This document shows positions 1 to 8,735 of a DNA stretch of 28,711 bases, piece by piece. The translations under genes were made by a program, and so were the position numbers. Positions within the stretch are counted from its first letter, which is position 1; every line of letters starts with the position of its first letter. Source of the stretch: Priapulus caudatus (lineage: Eukaryota > Priapulida > Priapulimorpha > Priapulimorphida > Priapulidae); assembly GCF_000485595.1 (NCBI RefSeq), contig NW_014577199.1:299456-328166 (forward strand). Direction: 5' to 3'. Under the pieces are notes generated by a model. The model was not told where the DNA came from and did no database searches. It saw only the letters and a program-made list of their open reading frames with translations.

Positions 1-1477
1 TGTGGGTGTAGCGGTAGGACATGCGTGATCGAGTAGCCACTCCCGCCGTGGTGTGGGATGTAGCGTATAGCTGATGGATTCTTACTGCCACTTCCGTCGT
101 GTGATGGGCTGAAGCGGTACGGCATGAACCACGGCGCCACTCCCCGCCCCCTCGTGTGGTGGTGAGCCGGTAGCAGCTGGACCACCGCCACTCGCCTCCG
201 TGTGTGAGTGTAGCGGTAGGCATGGATCCAGTGCCACTCCGCCCCGTGTGTGGGTGGTGGGTAGGCCCATGATCCACCGCCACTCCCCCGTGTGTGGGTG
301 TAAGCCTGGTAAGGCATGGATCACTGCCACTCCCCCCGTGTGTGGTGTGTGTAGCGTAGGCATGGAATCCACCGCCGCTCCCCGTGTGTGTGTAGCGGTA
401 GGCATGGATCTACTGCACTCCCCCCGTGTTTGGGCGTTAGCGGTAGGCTTTGGATTCACCGCCGCTCCCAGGTTGTGGTGGTAAGCGGTATGCCATGGCT
501 CAGAAAAACTGGCCACTCCCCCCGTGTGTGGTGTAGCGTTTTATGCATGATCTACTGCACACTCCCCCGTTCGGTGGGTGCAGCCGCGTACGGCATGGAT
601 CCACGCCACTCGCCGCCCCCTCGTGTGTGGGTGTAGCGGCAGGCATGGATTCCATCGCCACTCCCCCGCGTTGTGTGGTGTAGCAGTAGGCGATGGATCC
701 ACCGCCACTCCTCCCGTGTTGTGGCGTGTAGCGATAGGCAGGACTCCACCGCCCGCTCCCCGTTGTGTGGGCTGTAGCGTAGGCATGGAATCCTACGCTC
801 GCACTCCCCCCGCTGTGTGGTGTAGCGGTAGGCCATGGATCTCACCGCGCTCCCCGTGTTGGTCTGTAGCGGTAGGCATGGAGATTCACCGCACTACCCC
901 CGTGTGGGCTGTAGCGGTAGGCATGTATCCACCGCCACTCCCCCGTGTGTGGGTGTAGCGGTAGCATGGAATCTACTGCCACTCCCCCCCGTGTGGGTAG
1001 CGGCTCCTGGGCTCATGATCTACGGCCACTCGCCCCGTGTGTGGCTTGTAGCGGTAGGCATGGACTCCCACCGCCACTCCGGCCCGCTGCGTGGGTGTAG
1101 CGGGCTCAAGAATCCACCGCCGCTCCCCCCGTGTGTGGGTGTAGCGGTAGGCATGGATCCAGGGCCACTCCCCCCGTGTGTGGGTGTAGCGGTAGGCAAG
1201 AATCCACCGCCGCTCCCCCCGTGTGTGGGTGTAGCGGTAGGCATGGATCCAGCGCCACTCCCCCCGTGTGTGGGTGTAGCGGTAGGCATGGATCTACTGC
1301 CACTCCCCCCGTGTGTGGGTGTAGCGGTAGGCATGGATCCACCGCCACTCCCCCCGTGTGTGGGTGTAGCGGTAGGCATGGATCCAGTGCCACTCCCCCC
1401 GTGTGTGGGCGTAGCGGTAGGCATGGATAGTCTCTGTACGGGATGCTGATCCATCGCCGCTACCTTTGTGCGTGGGT
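1..1477. repeat. 45-bp GC-rich minisatellite array
   Basis: About 32 tandem copies of a 45-bp unit with core GTGTAGCGGTAGGCATGGAT followed by a CCACCGCCACTCCCCCC-type stretch and GTGTGTGG. From about 1110 to 1430 the copies are nearly perfect. From 1 to about 1100 they carry many single-base insertions and deletions, so unit length drifts. The unit is divisible by 3, which keeps long reading frames open on both strands; these are by-products and not genes. The array lies in the intron upstream of the first visible GALNT exon. The last degenerate unit ends near 1477. Confidence 0.95.
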
Positions 1478-1659
1478 TAGACGAGCTTATCTCTCGATAG
1501 AATTCAGTATGGGTAAACCTCGCGACGGAAACACCTGCGCATGCGCTGCTGCTAGAGCCTCGCTTTGCGACCTGCGCATATGAGAATCCACGCTAATCCA
1601 TAACCGGGGTGCTCTCGTTGCCCCGCCTGACTGACTGATCCGAGTGTTTTACATTCTAG

Positions 1660-1888
1660 GGTGGCTGGTGCCTCTGGTAGATGTGATTGCACGCAATGTG
1701 ACGTCGGTGGCGGTACCTGTGATCGAGGTTATCAATGTCGACTCGCTCGAATATAATCATGGCACGCAACCAGAAGCCGTTCAAGTGGGCGGCTTCAGCT
1801 GGGGGCTTGTCTTTAACTGGCACTCGTCGCCGAAAAGCGAGAAGGCGTGGAGAACTGCACACAGTCTCCAACCGTTGGATCCCGTGAG
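1660..1888 (+). CDS. GALNT: GALNT catalytic-domain exon, alternative copy A
   Basis: A partial gene: one 229-nt exon. The acceptor is tacattctag ending at 1659, preceded by repeated CTGAC branch-point-like motifs near 1626-1637. The donor is GAG|GTATAT at 1889. The first two bases complete a glycine codon (phase 1) and the last two, AG, start an arginine codon (phase 2) that the SPTMAGG exon completes. The protein reads GWLVPLVDVIARN near its start and VGGFSWGLVFNW near the middle, ending LDPV(R), which joins as [11 protein letters not shown], a textbook GALNT junction. The GGFxW motif carries the aromatic residues that in human GALNT2 (Phe280, Trp282) contact the acceptor peptide. A competing GTGAGG donor at 1884 would be in the wrong phase. 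The homologous copy B follows after only 82 nt. Of the two, copy A looks closer to the family norm. Confidence 0.92.
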
Positions 1889-1970
1889 GTATATATCACA
1901 CGACGGCGGTCGCGACGCCTTAGGGATTAGCATTGTATCTATACGGGGAACGATGGGGTTCGCATTTCAG

Positions 1971-2199
1971 GCTGGCTGGTGCCGATGGTCGACCCCATCG
2001 CGCGGGACCCGACCGTGGTCGTTGTGCCGGTTATAACCGTTATTAACACGGCAACGTTGGCCATCGTCCCCACCCACGTCGGCGACGTGCAAGTCGGTGG
2101 ATTCTCCTGGGGTCTAATCTTTAACTGGCACTACCCGCCGCCGACCGAGCTACAATATCGCCTCCGACACAACCTTACCGCCGTCACCGACGTGTACAG
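1971..2199 (+). CDS. GALNT: GALNT catalytic-domain exon, alternative copy B (candidate mutually exclusive exon)
   Basis: A second version of the preceding exon: same length (229 nt), same phases (1 in, 2 out), acceptor cgcatttcag at 1961-1970, donor ACAG|GTATTT at 2200. It starts GWLVPMVDPIARDPT, keeps VQVGGFSWGLIFNWH and ends AVTDVY(R). By eye roughly half of the residues match copy A; the conserved blocks are the opening GWLVP, the PVI.VIN strand and the GGFSWGL block. The middle loop and the C-terminal third differ. The frame is open and both splice sites are intact, so nothing suggests a dead copy. Splicing A to B would put a TAA stop in frame at 2044-2046; skipping both also breaks the frame. 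Choosing A or B alone keeps the frame. Functional difference (acceptor preference) is inference. Confidence 0.88.
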
Positions 2200-2580
2200 G
2201 TATTTCGGTGGTGACGTTGCTCGCAAAATTGCAACTCGCAAACTTTGGGTGTTTGTTGTTTGGATCGTGCCCGGATGTCCCCTTGCCCGTGTGTGGGCGT
2301 GTGGCGGACGAGGAGGTGGAGGCGAATGAGTGAGAACGTGAATCGTGGAGTGTGCAGTCACGCTTGAATGTACCGAGAGTTGTTGTGAGCACATCGTGCG
2401 GCGAACCGACCAGCGGCGACTACAGATAATGAGCTAGTGTACACGTAGAGTGACAGCTGTTGCAATGTTTGATAGCATACCACTAGTATGTCAATGACAG
2501 AGCTCGCGTTCAGCCTTGAAGTGTATCCGTGCACAGATATGCGCTCGTGGTGTGAATGAGCTGTACATTATGGCATGTTG
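2200..2580. other. intron sequence, nothing recognised
   Basis: Start of the 3.86-kb intron after copy B. Open frames here are continuations of the exon frame or antisense shadows. I see no further copy of the duplicated exon here or elsewhere in the intron. Confidence 0.6.
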
Positions 2581-2760
2581 TTTGTGTCATAATTCGATTT
2601 TTGTTTTATGGTTGATTTTATCGCATATAACATTCGATTTATCACATATAACATTCAGCATTTATCACACTATATCATGATTTATCAAATATAACATATC
2701 CGATATTATCACATATAACGATTCGATTTATCAGCAATATTATTTGATTTTATTATCAGA
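2580..2760. repeat. AT-rich tandem repeat, about 23-bp unit
   Basis: Degenerate tandem copies of a unit like CGATTTATCACATATAACAT. It runs directly into the palindromic satellite that follows, and shares the CGATTTAT/ATTCGAT theme with it. Confidence 0.75.
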
Positions 2761-2761
2761 A

Positions 2762-3241
2762 AAAGAGATCGAATGATTCGATCGCTGACTCGAATTGATT
2801 CGATGCGCTGAATCGAATTGATTCGAGCGTGAACTCGAATGAGCAATCGACATGATTCGATTGCACGCAATCGAATTGATTTCGTACTTCACGCATCGCA
2901 ATGATGCATCGAATCATTTCGATGCGTGAATCGAATTCATATCGATGCGTGAATCCAATGATTCCATGCGGTGAATCGAATGAGCATCGAGATCATTCGA
3001 TTCACGCACATCGAATCATTCGATTCCGCCATCGCAATTGATGCATCGAATGATTCGATGCGTTGAATCGCAATTGATTCGATGCCGCCGTGAATCATGC
3101 AATTCGATGCGTGAATCGAATCATTCAATGCGTGATCGAATTGATGCGATCGAATCATTCGATTCACGCATCGATGATTTGATTCACGCATCGAATGATG
3201 CATCGAATCATTCGATCTCACGCCATCGAATAGATTCGCAT
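2762..3241. repeat. palindromic GAATCGAATGATTCGATGC satellite, left block
   Basis: Tandem array built from TCGAATGATTCGA (a palindrome around one central base) joined by GCGTGAA or its complement TTCACGC. Some stretches read GATGCGTGAATCGAATGATTC and others its reverse complement, so orientation flips repeatedly within the array. Small indels are frequent. Interrupted at 3242 by a MITE-like element. Reading frames rich in NRMIRC or HRIIRFTH are translations of this repeat. Confidence 0.92.
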
Positions 3242-3512
3242 CCTGCAAATTCATTACCTTTGCCACGCTTTCGTAATCTAGCGCCATCTATCAACAAACT
3301 TTATACAATACAGTCTACTCTCCTCCACATATCTCCCACTCTCCCTCTACCTCCTCCGTCTTCTCGCCGCCATCCTCTACAATCTCATCCCTACTCAAAA
3401 TACTAAGAATAGATATGGTAACATTATTATTTTTTGATATAGTTTGTGTATTGTATAAGTTGTTGATAGATGGCGCTAGATTCGGAAACGTCGGCAAGGT
3501 ATAAATTTCAGG
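3242..3512. mobile_element. MITE-like element inserted in the satellite (about 270 bp)
   Basis: Terminal inverted repeats of about 65-70 bp: the left arm runs from CCTGCAAATTCATTACC through AATCTAGCGCCATCTATCAAC, and the right arm is its imperfect reverse complement ending near 3512. The core is short and pyrimidine-rich on the + strand (CTCTCCTCC, CCTCCGTCTTCTCGCCGCC). No transposase is encoded. Satellite sequence continues on both sides. The target duplication is unclear, at most CAT. Confidence 0.8.
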
Positions 3513-3885
3513 CATCGCAGATCATTCGCATGCTTGAATCGAATGATTCGATGCATCATTCGATGCGTGAATCGAATGATTCGATGCAGTGAATCGAATG
3601 ATTTCGAATGCATCATTCGAATTCACGCATCGAATCAATTCGATTCACGCATCGAATCATTTGATTCCGCATCGAATCATTCGATTCACGCATCGAATGA
3701 TTCGAGTGCATCATTCGATGAGCGAATCGAATGATTCGATGCGTGAATCGAATGATTCGATGCCATCATTCGATTCAACGCATTCGATCATTCGATTCAT
3801 GCATCGAATGATGCATCGAATCATTCGATTCACGCATCGAATGATGCATCGAATCATTCGATTCACGCATCGAATGAATTTGAAT
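3513..3885. repeat. palindromic GAATCGAATGATTCGATGC satellite, right block
   Basis: Continuation of the satellite beyond the MITE, with the same alternating orientation and the addition of ATGATGCATCGAATC junctions, where GATGCATC is itself a palindrome. It ends at a degenerate GAATGAATTTGAATAG. Confidence 0.92.
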
Positions 3886-4140
3886 AGAATTATGAAACAG
3901 AATACACACCATAGTACATGAGCAGTGGAAGATACATGCGATATTTAGTTAACGGACGAGTAAATTTACACATGATCGATCTAGTTTTGTGATTGGAGTA
4001 TTTAGAGTATGAAAATGCGTAAAAGAGTTTCCTGAGATATGGAAGAAAAAATGTTAGAAAATTGCATCACATTATTAAACTGGTAGTCGAACTTACGTGT
4101 GGAAGATTAACTGGGAACTCGCTGTGATCATTGAGAAATG

Positions 4141-4395
4141 CAGGGCGCCATAGGCTGAGCAAATTTCTAGGGGGGGGGGCAAAATTTCACGACTCAACTG
4201 TGTAATGATGAGCGCAGCTCTTGATCGACGTTCATAGTGTGGTAGGAGTGGGTCTGAGACAAGGCTTTCACGGATAAGTGACCAAGCAAATCACGTTCGG
4301 TTTATTTACGATTATTAACTAAGCTTATTTTTGAATTTTGCTCCAAAATCTAGGGGGGCAGCTGCCTCCCTTGCCCCCTACAGGCTACGACCCTG
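4141..4395. mobile_element. short non-autonomous DNA element with CAGGG termini
   Basis: The element begins CAGGGCGCCATAGGCT and ends AGGCTACGACCCTG, short imperfect inverted termini. The direct repeat AAATG flanks it at 4136-4140 and 4396-4400. Internally there are G-runs (CTAGGGGGGGGGGC, CTAGGGGGGCAGCTGCC) and a C-rich counterpart near the 3' end. No coding capacity. The CAG start would suit a hAT-type element, but hAT elements normally duplicate 8 bp, so the class is open. Confidence 0.65.
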
Positions 4396-4589
4396 AAATG
4401 CTAATCCTAATTAAATCATACGTATCGATGCCGAAGCAAGAAGATGTAGGAATTTCCAAGATGTAATGTAGAAAATGTCAGAGTAATTATCAGCTCGCTG
4501 GTGAGGGAACGTGTTTCGCATTGACAATGTCAGTAACTGCACGCCATCTTAGCATGTCGATTTCGTGACAACTCTCTTGACAACTGCTC

Positions 4590-5105
4590 TCCCCGTGACC
4601 TCTGCTTCCGTCGTGATCTTTGCTCCCATTGTGACCTTTGGTCTCCTCGTGACCTCTGCTCCCGTCGTTACCTTTGCTCCCATTGTGATTTTTGGTCTCC
4701 TTGTGACCTCTGCTCTCGTCGTGACCTTTGCTTCCATTGTGACCTTTGGTCTCCTTGTGACCTCTGCTCCTGTCGTGCCCTCTGCCTCCTTGTGACCTCT
4801 GTTCTCCTCGTGACCTTTGTTTTCTTCGTGACCTCTGCCTTCTTGTGACCTCTGTTCTCCTGATGACCTTTGTTCTCCTCGTGACCTCTGCCCTTCTCGT
4901 GACCTCTATTATCTTCGTGACCTCAGCCTCCTTGTGACCTCTGCCCTCCTTGTGACCTTTGCTTTGCTCGTGATCTCTGCCCTCATTGTGATCTTTTCTT
5001 TGCTCGTGACCTCTGCCCTGCTCGTGACCTTTGCTTTCCTCGTGACCTCTGTCCTCCTCGTGACCTTTACTTTCCTCGTGACGTCTGCCCTCCTCGTGAC
5101 CTCTG
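4590..5105. repeat. 18-bp minisatellite (TCGTGACCTCTGCYCTCC) with an open minus-strand frame
   Basis: Nearly thirty degenerate copies of an 18-bp unit. On the minus strand the unit contains AGAGGTCACGAGG. Being a multiple of 3, it leaves a 212-codon frame open at 5128-4490 (minus), translating to Gly-His-Glu-Glu-Ser-Lys-like repeats and then R-rich blocks after phase changes. Several copies drift in frame, and no splice or promoter context supports expression, so I do not call it a gene. The repeat presents the nuclear-receptor half-site AGGTCA about every 18 bp. Confidence 0.85.
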
Positions 5106-5129
5106 CCTTCGCATCGTGTGGGTTGCATC

Positions 5130-6055
5130 CGAGACTAGCATGACATTCGTTCGCAGCAATTAGTTCTCTCGGCGCATGCGCACGTGGGGAATGATATCCT
5201 GGATTGTTGCCCCCCGAGCATGGCTTGCTGCTGTAGCATGGTAGACTTCCCCTTCCTATGACAACCTTCCCCCTCTACGGTGCGCATTGGCGATAAAGGT
5301 AAAATCTCCATGACCATGCGCAATGCGCAATGCAAGACATGCACATGCCTGAGGGGGAATTTCCCATAGGGGGGATGTATACCATATTGCGTACGCAACT
5401 TCGGCGAACCTCCCAAAATCGGCTGCTATTCGCTGGTGTCAGCGACACGCCACGTATTATGCACATACGAGTTTTACGCAAGAATTCGTCTGCGATCTTT
5501 AACTCGCTTGCGATTTCCCGATAAGGCTGCCTGCTGTCCTCCCTCCCTTGTCGCTTTAAATCTGAAGTAGAGAGCCCGGCAAGTGTCCGTATGTAATATA
5601 ACTCGACTGAGTTTCCCTGTCTACGTCAGTTACGGTGTTGTATTGCTCTCGGGCGGGAAATGGGATGGTGGAGTTGAGAGCGCATGATGTCGGAGCAAAA
5701 CTCGTGTGTGTATATTACCTAGCGTTGTTATTCGTATATTGTTCTCTGCGCGCGACACCTGTGATATGATCACGTTTCAATTCGCAGTGATTTGTCGATT
5801 AAATTGGTCGAATTACATTCGAATCCTAATGTGTATTATTGCCTTTCATAGACAGCAAAAACATCCGATGCATCTGCTTATAGCCGTTTAATTCCCCATT
5901 CACTCACGTGTTCGAGTATATTAGTTGGTATCGTCACGATTTCACGCACCTGCGGAACTACCGGTTTGTTCTGCTTGAACAAATAAACGCTGCTTCAAAT
6001 AGTCGGCGTTCGCGTCATTCGATAACACGCGGTACGTGTTTATTTCAATAAATAG
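5130..6055. other. intron sequence upstream of the SPTMAGG exon
   Basis: No coding exon recognised. A GGCGCATGCGCACGTGG stretch at about 5171-5187 combines an NRF1-like palindrome with an E-box; a related TGCGCATGCGCT occurs at 1536-1547. The rest is unremarkable. Confidence 0.5.
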
Positions 6056-6173
6056 GTCACCGACAATGGCTGGCGGTCTCTTTGCCATTGACAAGGAGTG
6101 GTTTGAGAAACTTGGCACTTATGATCCGGAATTCGACGTCTGGGGAGGTGAAAACTTGGAGATATCGTTCAAG
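6056..6173 (+). CDS. GALNT: GALNT exon with the Gal/GalNAc-T motif
   Basis: A 118-nt exon. The acceptor AG is at 6054-6055 and the donor AAG|GTACGT starts at 6174. The first base completes the arginine codon begun by either copy A or copy B (phase 2); it ends in phase 0. The 39 following residues read [15 protein letters not shown], then [24 protein letters not shown]. This is the diagnostic Gal/GalNAc-transferase motif: [11 protein letters not shown] and DVWGGEN are close to invariant in the family and bind UDP-GalNAc and shape the acceptor site. No disruption is seen. The reading frame continues into the intron after the donor, which would be wrong as protein. The next family element (IWMCGGxL) is found 17.2 kb downstream. 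Confidence 0.95.
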
Positions 6174-6258
6174 GTACGTATAGCGCAGCTCTATTGGCAT
6201 CGTTTCCGCAAGAATGGTATCAGATATACAGTCAAGACAGACCTGATTAACGCTCAAG

Positions 6259-6494
6259 GGGTCGTTGTTGTATCAGGTACAACCCGAGGTACATATATGT
6301 ATACACAAAGTGTACCGGACTTGTACTACAGAAGTGTACCCTAACCTTAACCCTAACCCTAGCCCTAGCCCTAACCCTAACCCTAACTATAACCCTAACC
6401 CTAAACATACCTTATATAAAAATATAAGCATAATACTAAACAACCTAAAACTACCTCGGGTACATATCTGTAGTACCTGATACGATAACGATCC
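6259..6494. repeat. inverted repeat enclosing a telomere-like tract
   Basis: The left arm, 6259-6300, carries GTATCAGGTAC then ACCCGAGGT. The right arm, 6453-6494, carries ACCTCGGGT then GTACCTGATAC, i.e. the reverse complement in reversed order, with about 11 extra bases between its two blocks. The arms enclose the CCCTAA tract, suggesting one MITE-like unit carrying telomeric sequence. Confidence 0.65.
6338..6405. repeat. interstitial telomeric repeat (CCCTAA)n
   Basis: About eleven hexamers of CCCTAA with a few variants (CCTTAA, CCCTAG, CTATAA). This is the animal telomere repeat TTAGGG read on the other strand, located inside a gene intron. The degenerate copies and flanking inverted repeat argue that it is not a true chromosome end. 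Confidence 0.9.
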
Positions 6495-6499
6495 CATCT

Positions 6500-7378
6500 G
6501 CCTGATTAACTAGGGCCACACTAGCTATAGTACTAGAGCTAGGGCCACACATACCGAGTGCACAGCGATCGGTTATGACTGTGAGTGCGCCCGCTGCGCC
6601 GTTAGTACGCGTGCATGCAATCCAACCCTCCCGTGAGACGCAATAAAAACAACTGTTCCGAGAATGCACCGCCCTCTTCCAAATTTTGCAAATCGGAGTA
6701 TGGTGTACGGTTTGTCAATTTAGTCAAACCATATGTCGGTTTACAAACACACACCATATTTCCGCCAACCATACACATTGTAACGCCACCAACACGTTAT
6801 TTATAAAAACCTTATCTTCCTTTACAGAAACACGTGTACATATTTCCTACCAACAGGTGCGTGCGCCGCCGAACCACAATTCCCCCACACTAGTTTGCTA
6901 AACCATACTAGTAGTATTTACGCATACTACCAAACCAGCCGTTAACCCCCCCCCCCACCACCACCACCACCATGAGCTATTAAGCTATGGGTGTAATGTT
7001 TCAGACTATCTCATAGATCCTTCGTACTCGTATGTGTTACCCGTGATGGTATGCTCGTGGCTACGTATATTATTAGAGGTATCGCTGTATGCCGTGGTGA
7101 CAAACTACTGAACGCCGCAGGTACGTGGTTAGATTACAACATCTTTACTGGCCCCGAACGGCTCACACACATAACAGAGGTTCATGTAACTGAACCGCAC
7201 GTATACAGAAAGGTACGCGACATACAAAACATAACTTACAGATATAACGTTGAGCTCGATGCAAGCACGAATAACTGTATACACACGTTCGTCGTCGGAT
7301 ATATGCAAAATACGGAGAGAGTTCTTCTTATTTCCTAAACAGCGTTTCTTATAGTGACGCGCTTTCTATTGTCTTAGC
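6500..7378. other. intron sequence, nothing firmly recognised
   Basis: Contains a doubled CTAGGGCCACAC, a run of C followed by CAC triplets at about 6947-6972, and AC-rich sequence. A 95-codon frame at 7051-7338 shows no family signature and lacks splice support; not called. Confidence 0.5.
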
Positions 7379-7379
7379 T

Positions 7380-7570
7380 CCAATCTTTCCTATTGGTTGA
7401 GGCCCCGCCGGTCAAGCATGCCAACAATCCGAGCGCTGCTATTGGCCAGTTACGCGCTATTAATCTCTGTTTACGCGTGTCCGTTGGCCACGCGTTTCTA
7501 TTGGCCGCTGGCGTGGGTCGCGGTCACGCCCCTTTTATGACCCACCCAATTACGTGCCGCGGGTCAAGTC
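7380..7570. promoter_or_regulatory. CCAAT-box cluster, possible intronic promoter or enhancer
   Basis: Five CCAAT/ATTGG elements in about 170 bp: CCAAT at 7380-7384, ATTGG at 7392-7396, 7441-7445 and 7500-7504, and CCAAT at 7546-7550; GTTGGCC at 7483-7489 is a near match. They are mixed with GC-rich elements (GGCCCCGCC, CACGCCCC). CpG content is locally high. Spacings of about 50-60 bp resemble NF-Y clusters in proximal promoters. No transcript start or downstream exon is identified, so this is a suggestion only. Confidence 0.3.
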
Positions 7571-7730
7571 TACTACGTGCGCGTTTCTAGGACAAAGAGC
7601 CTGTCCTACCTCTCTGCCCCTCGCATTCCGCATGACCTCATTCTAATTATTATTCCATTCCCATTATTTATTATTATTACTCTTATTTCTGCCTTATCTT
7701 ACTCCTTTACTATTAATTCTGTATTACATG

Positions 7731-7905
7731 GGCCGTAGGAAAGTGTACTAACTCTAATATCTCGCGAACGAATTGAGTTACATTTCTAAAATTCTAGATA
7801 CATATAAACACATGTTTTAGCGATGGTATCCGTGAATTTTATTGAAGCACGAATAATTTAATTAATCACCACAAATATACGTGTGGTATCGCTCATAGGC
7901 TAATA
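7731..7905 (+). repeat. dispersed repeat, copy related to 19413-19714 and 20440-20820
   Basis: Shares GCGAACGAATTGAGTTACAT, TTTCTAAAATTCTAGATACATAT and CGGTATCGCTCATAGGCTAA-like blocks with the element at 19413. Its upstream GGCCGTAGGAAAGTGTACTAAC is shared in inverted orientation with 20796-20820. Non-coding. Confidence 0.75.
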
Positions 7906-7942
7906 TACGCACGGCTATGGACGGTAGAAAATTGTATCTATA

Positions 7943-8048
7943 TATATAAAGTTGTTCAGCAGAATTAGTTCGTACTCGCATAACTAGAGAACTCCGCAGC
8001 CTAGAGGAACACTAAAGATATTTTCAGAATCAGCACGTCTGGGAGAAA
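7943..8048 (+). repeat. left half of a repeat split by the 6.3-kb transposon
   Basis: Sequence from TATATAAAGTTGTTCAG through AGCACGTCTGGGAG matches 17250-17343 almost base for base, apart from a small AGAGAACT-type difference. The rest of the copy resumes after the transposon at 14357. Confidence 0.9.
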
Positions 8049-8735
8049 TCCATTGACTGAAGGGGTCCCCGTGTGCATAAGATGTCCCCTAAATTTTTCT
8101 TTATATCTTTTAACTATACCATTGGACATATCAAAAAAGTCTGGGTAGACTTTTGCTACCACGGCAGTAACCGAGAAAATGACGTCATAAGCCACGCCCA
8201 TTTTCCGCTCAGCTGGTTGTATGTTTCAGGGGTAGGGGAAACATAAATTGGTATATATAAATCACAGAACAACAAAATATACCTTAAAATGTTTGTATTT
8301 AAGTCATCAATAATACACACATAGATTATGCAAATTAATATGCAAATGATGTCACCAGAGGTCAAAAGGTCAAAAGAAACTTGTACAAGTAAAAATATTT
8401 CATTTTGACGATCACATGCTCCAAAAGAATCATATAAAGTGTCATGTTTTGGTTTACCCAGCATGGATACTTATAAAATATGCTTCTGATTATTTCGTGT
8501 TTGACCAATAACCTTTTTAGGCCCATTTGTGTTACATAACTCAAAGAAAAAGAACATCAAAACACTTAAATGCCTGAGGTTCAATTCCTAAATCATCGGC
8601 AGGAATGGCATTTATGTCTGATATCGAGCAAACGTAGACAAGTGCATGGTTTAGCTCAACAATTTAGCCCACCTTTTCACGGGACTAGTTTAATGTACCA
8701 GATGGATTTCGACATTGCTCAGCTTCTTCAACAGA

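Noticed and set aside
82-1454. Many open frames on both strands
   Set aside because: All are translations of the 45-bp minisatellite, which stays open because its unit is a multiple of 3.
1884-1889. GTGAGG as donor of copy A
   Set aside because: It would end the exon in phase 0, incompatible with the phase-2 start of the SPTMAGG exon; GTATAT at 1889 fits and parallels copy B.
2762-3885. CRISPR-like array of short palindromic repeats
   Set aside because: Repeats are contiguous with no unique spacers, orientation flips, and the context is eukaryotic.
4490-5128. 212-codon minus-strand frame with G-H-E-E repeats
   Set aside because: It follows the 18-bp repeat, changes phase of the repeat mid-way, and lacks any conserved domain or splice context.
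7051-7338. 95-codon frame
   Set aside because: No motif, no splice evidence, and it does not fit any GALNT segment; chance frame in an intron.
8001-8201. 66-codon minus-strand frame resembling the frame at 14204-14410
   Set aside because: The similarity is due to the terminal inverted repeats of the transposon; not a pair of genes.
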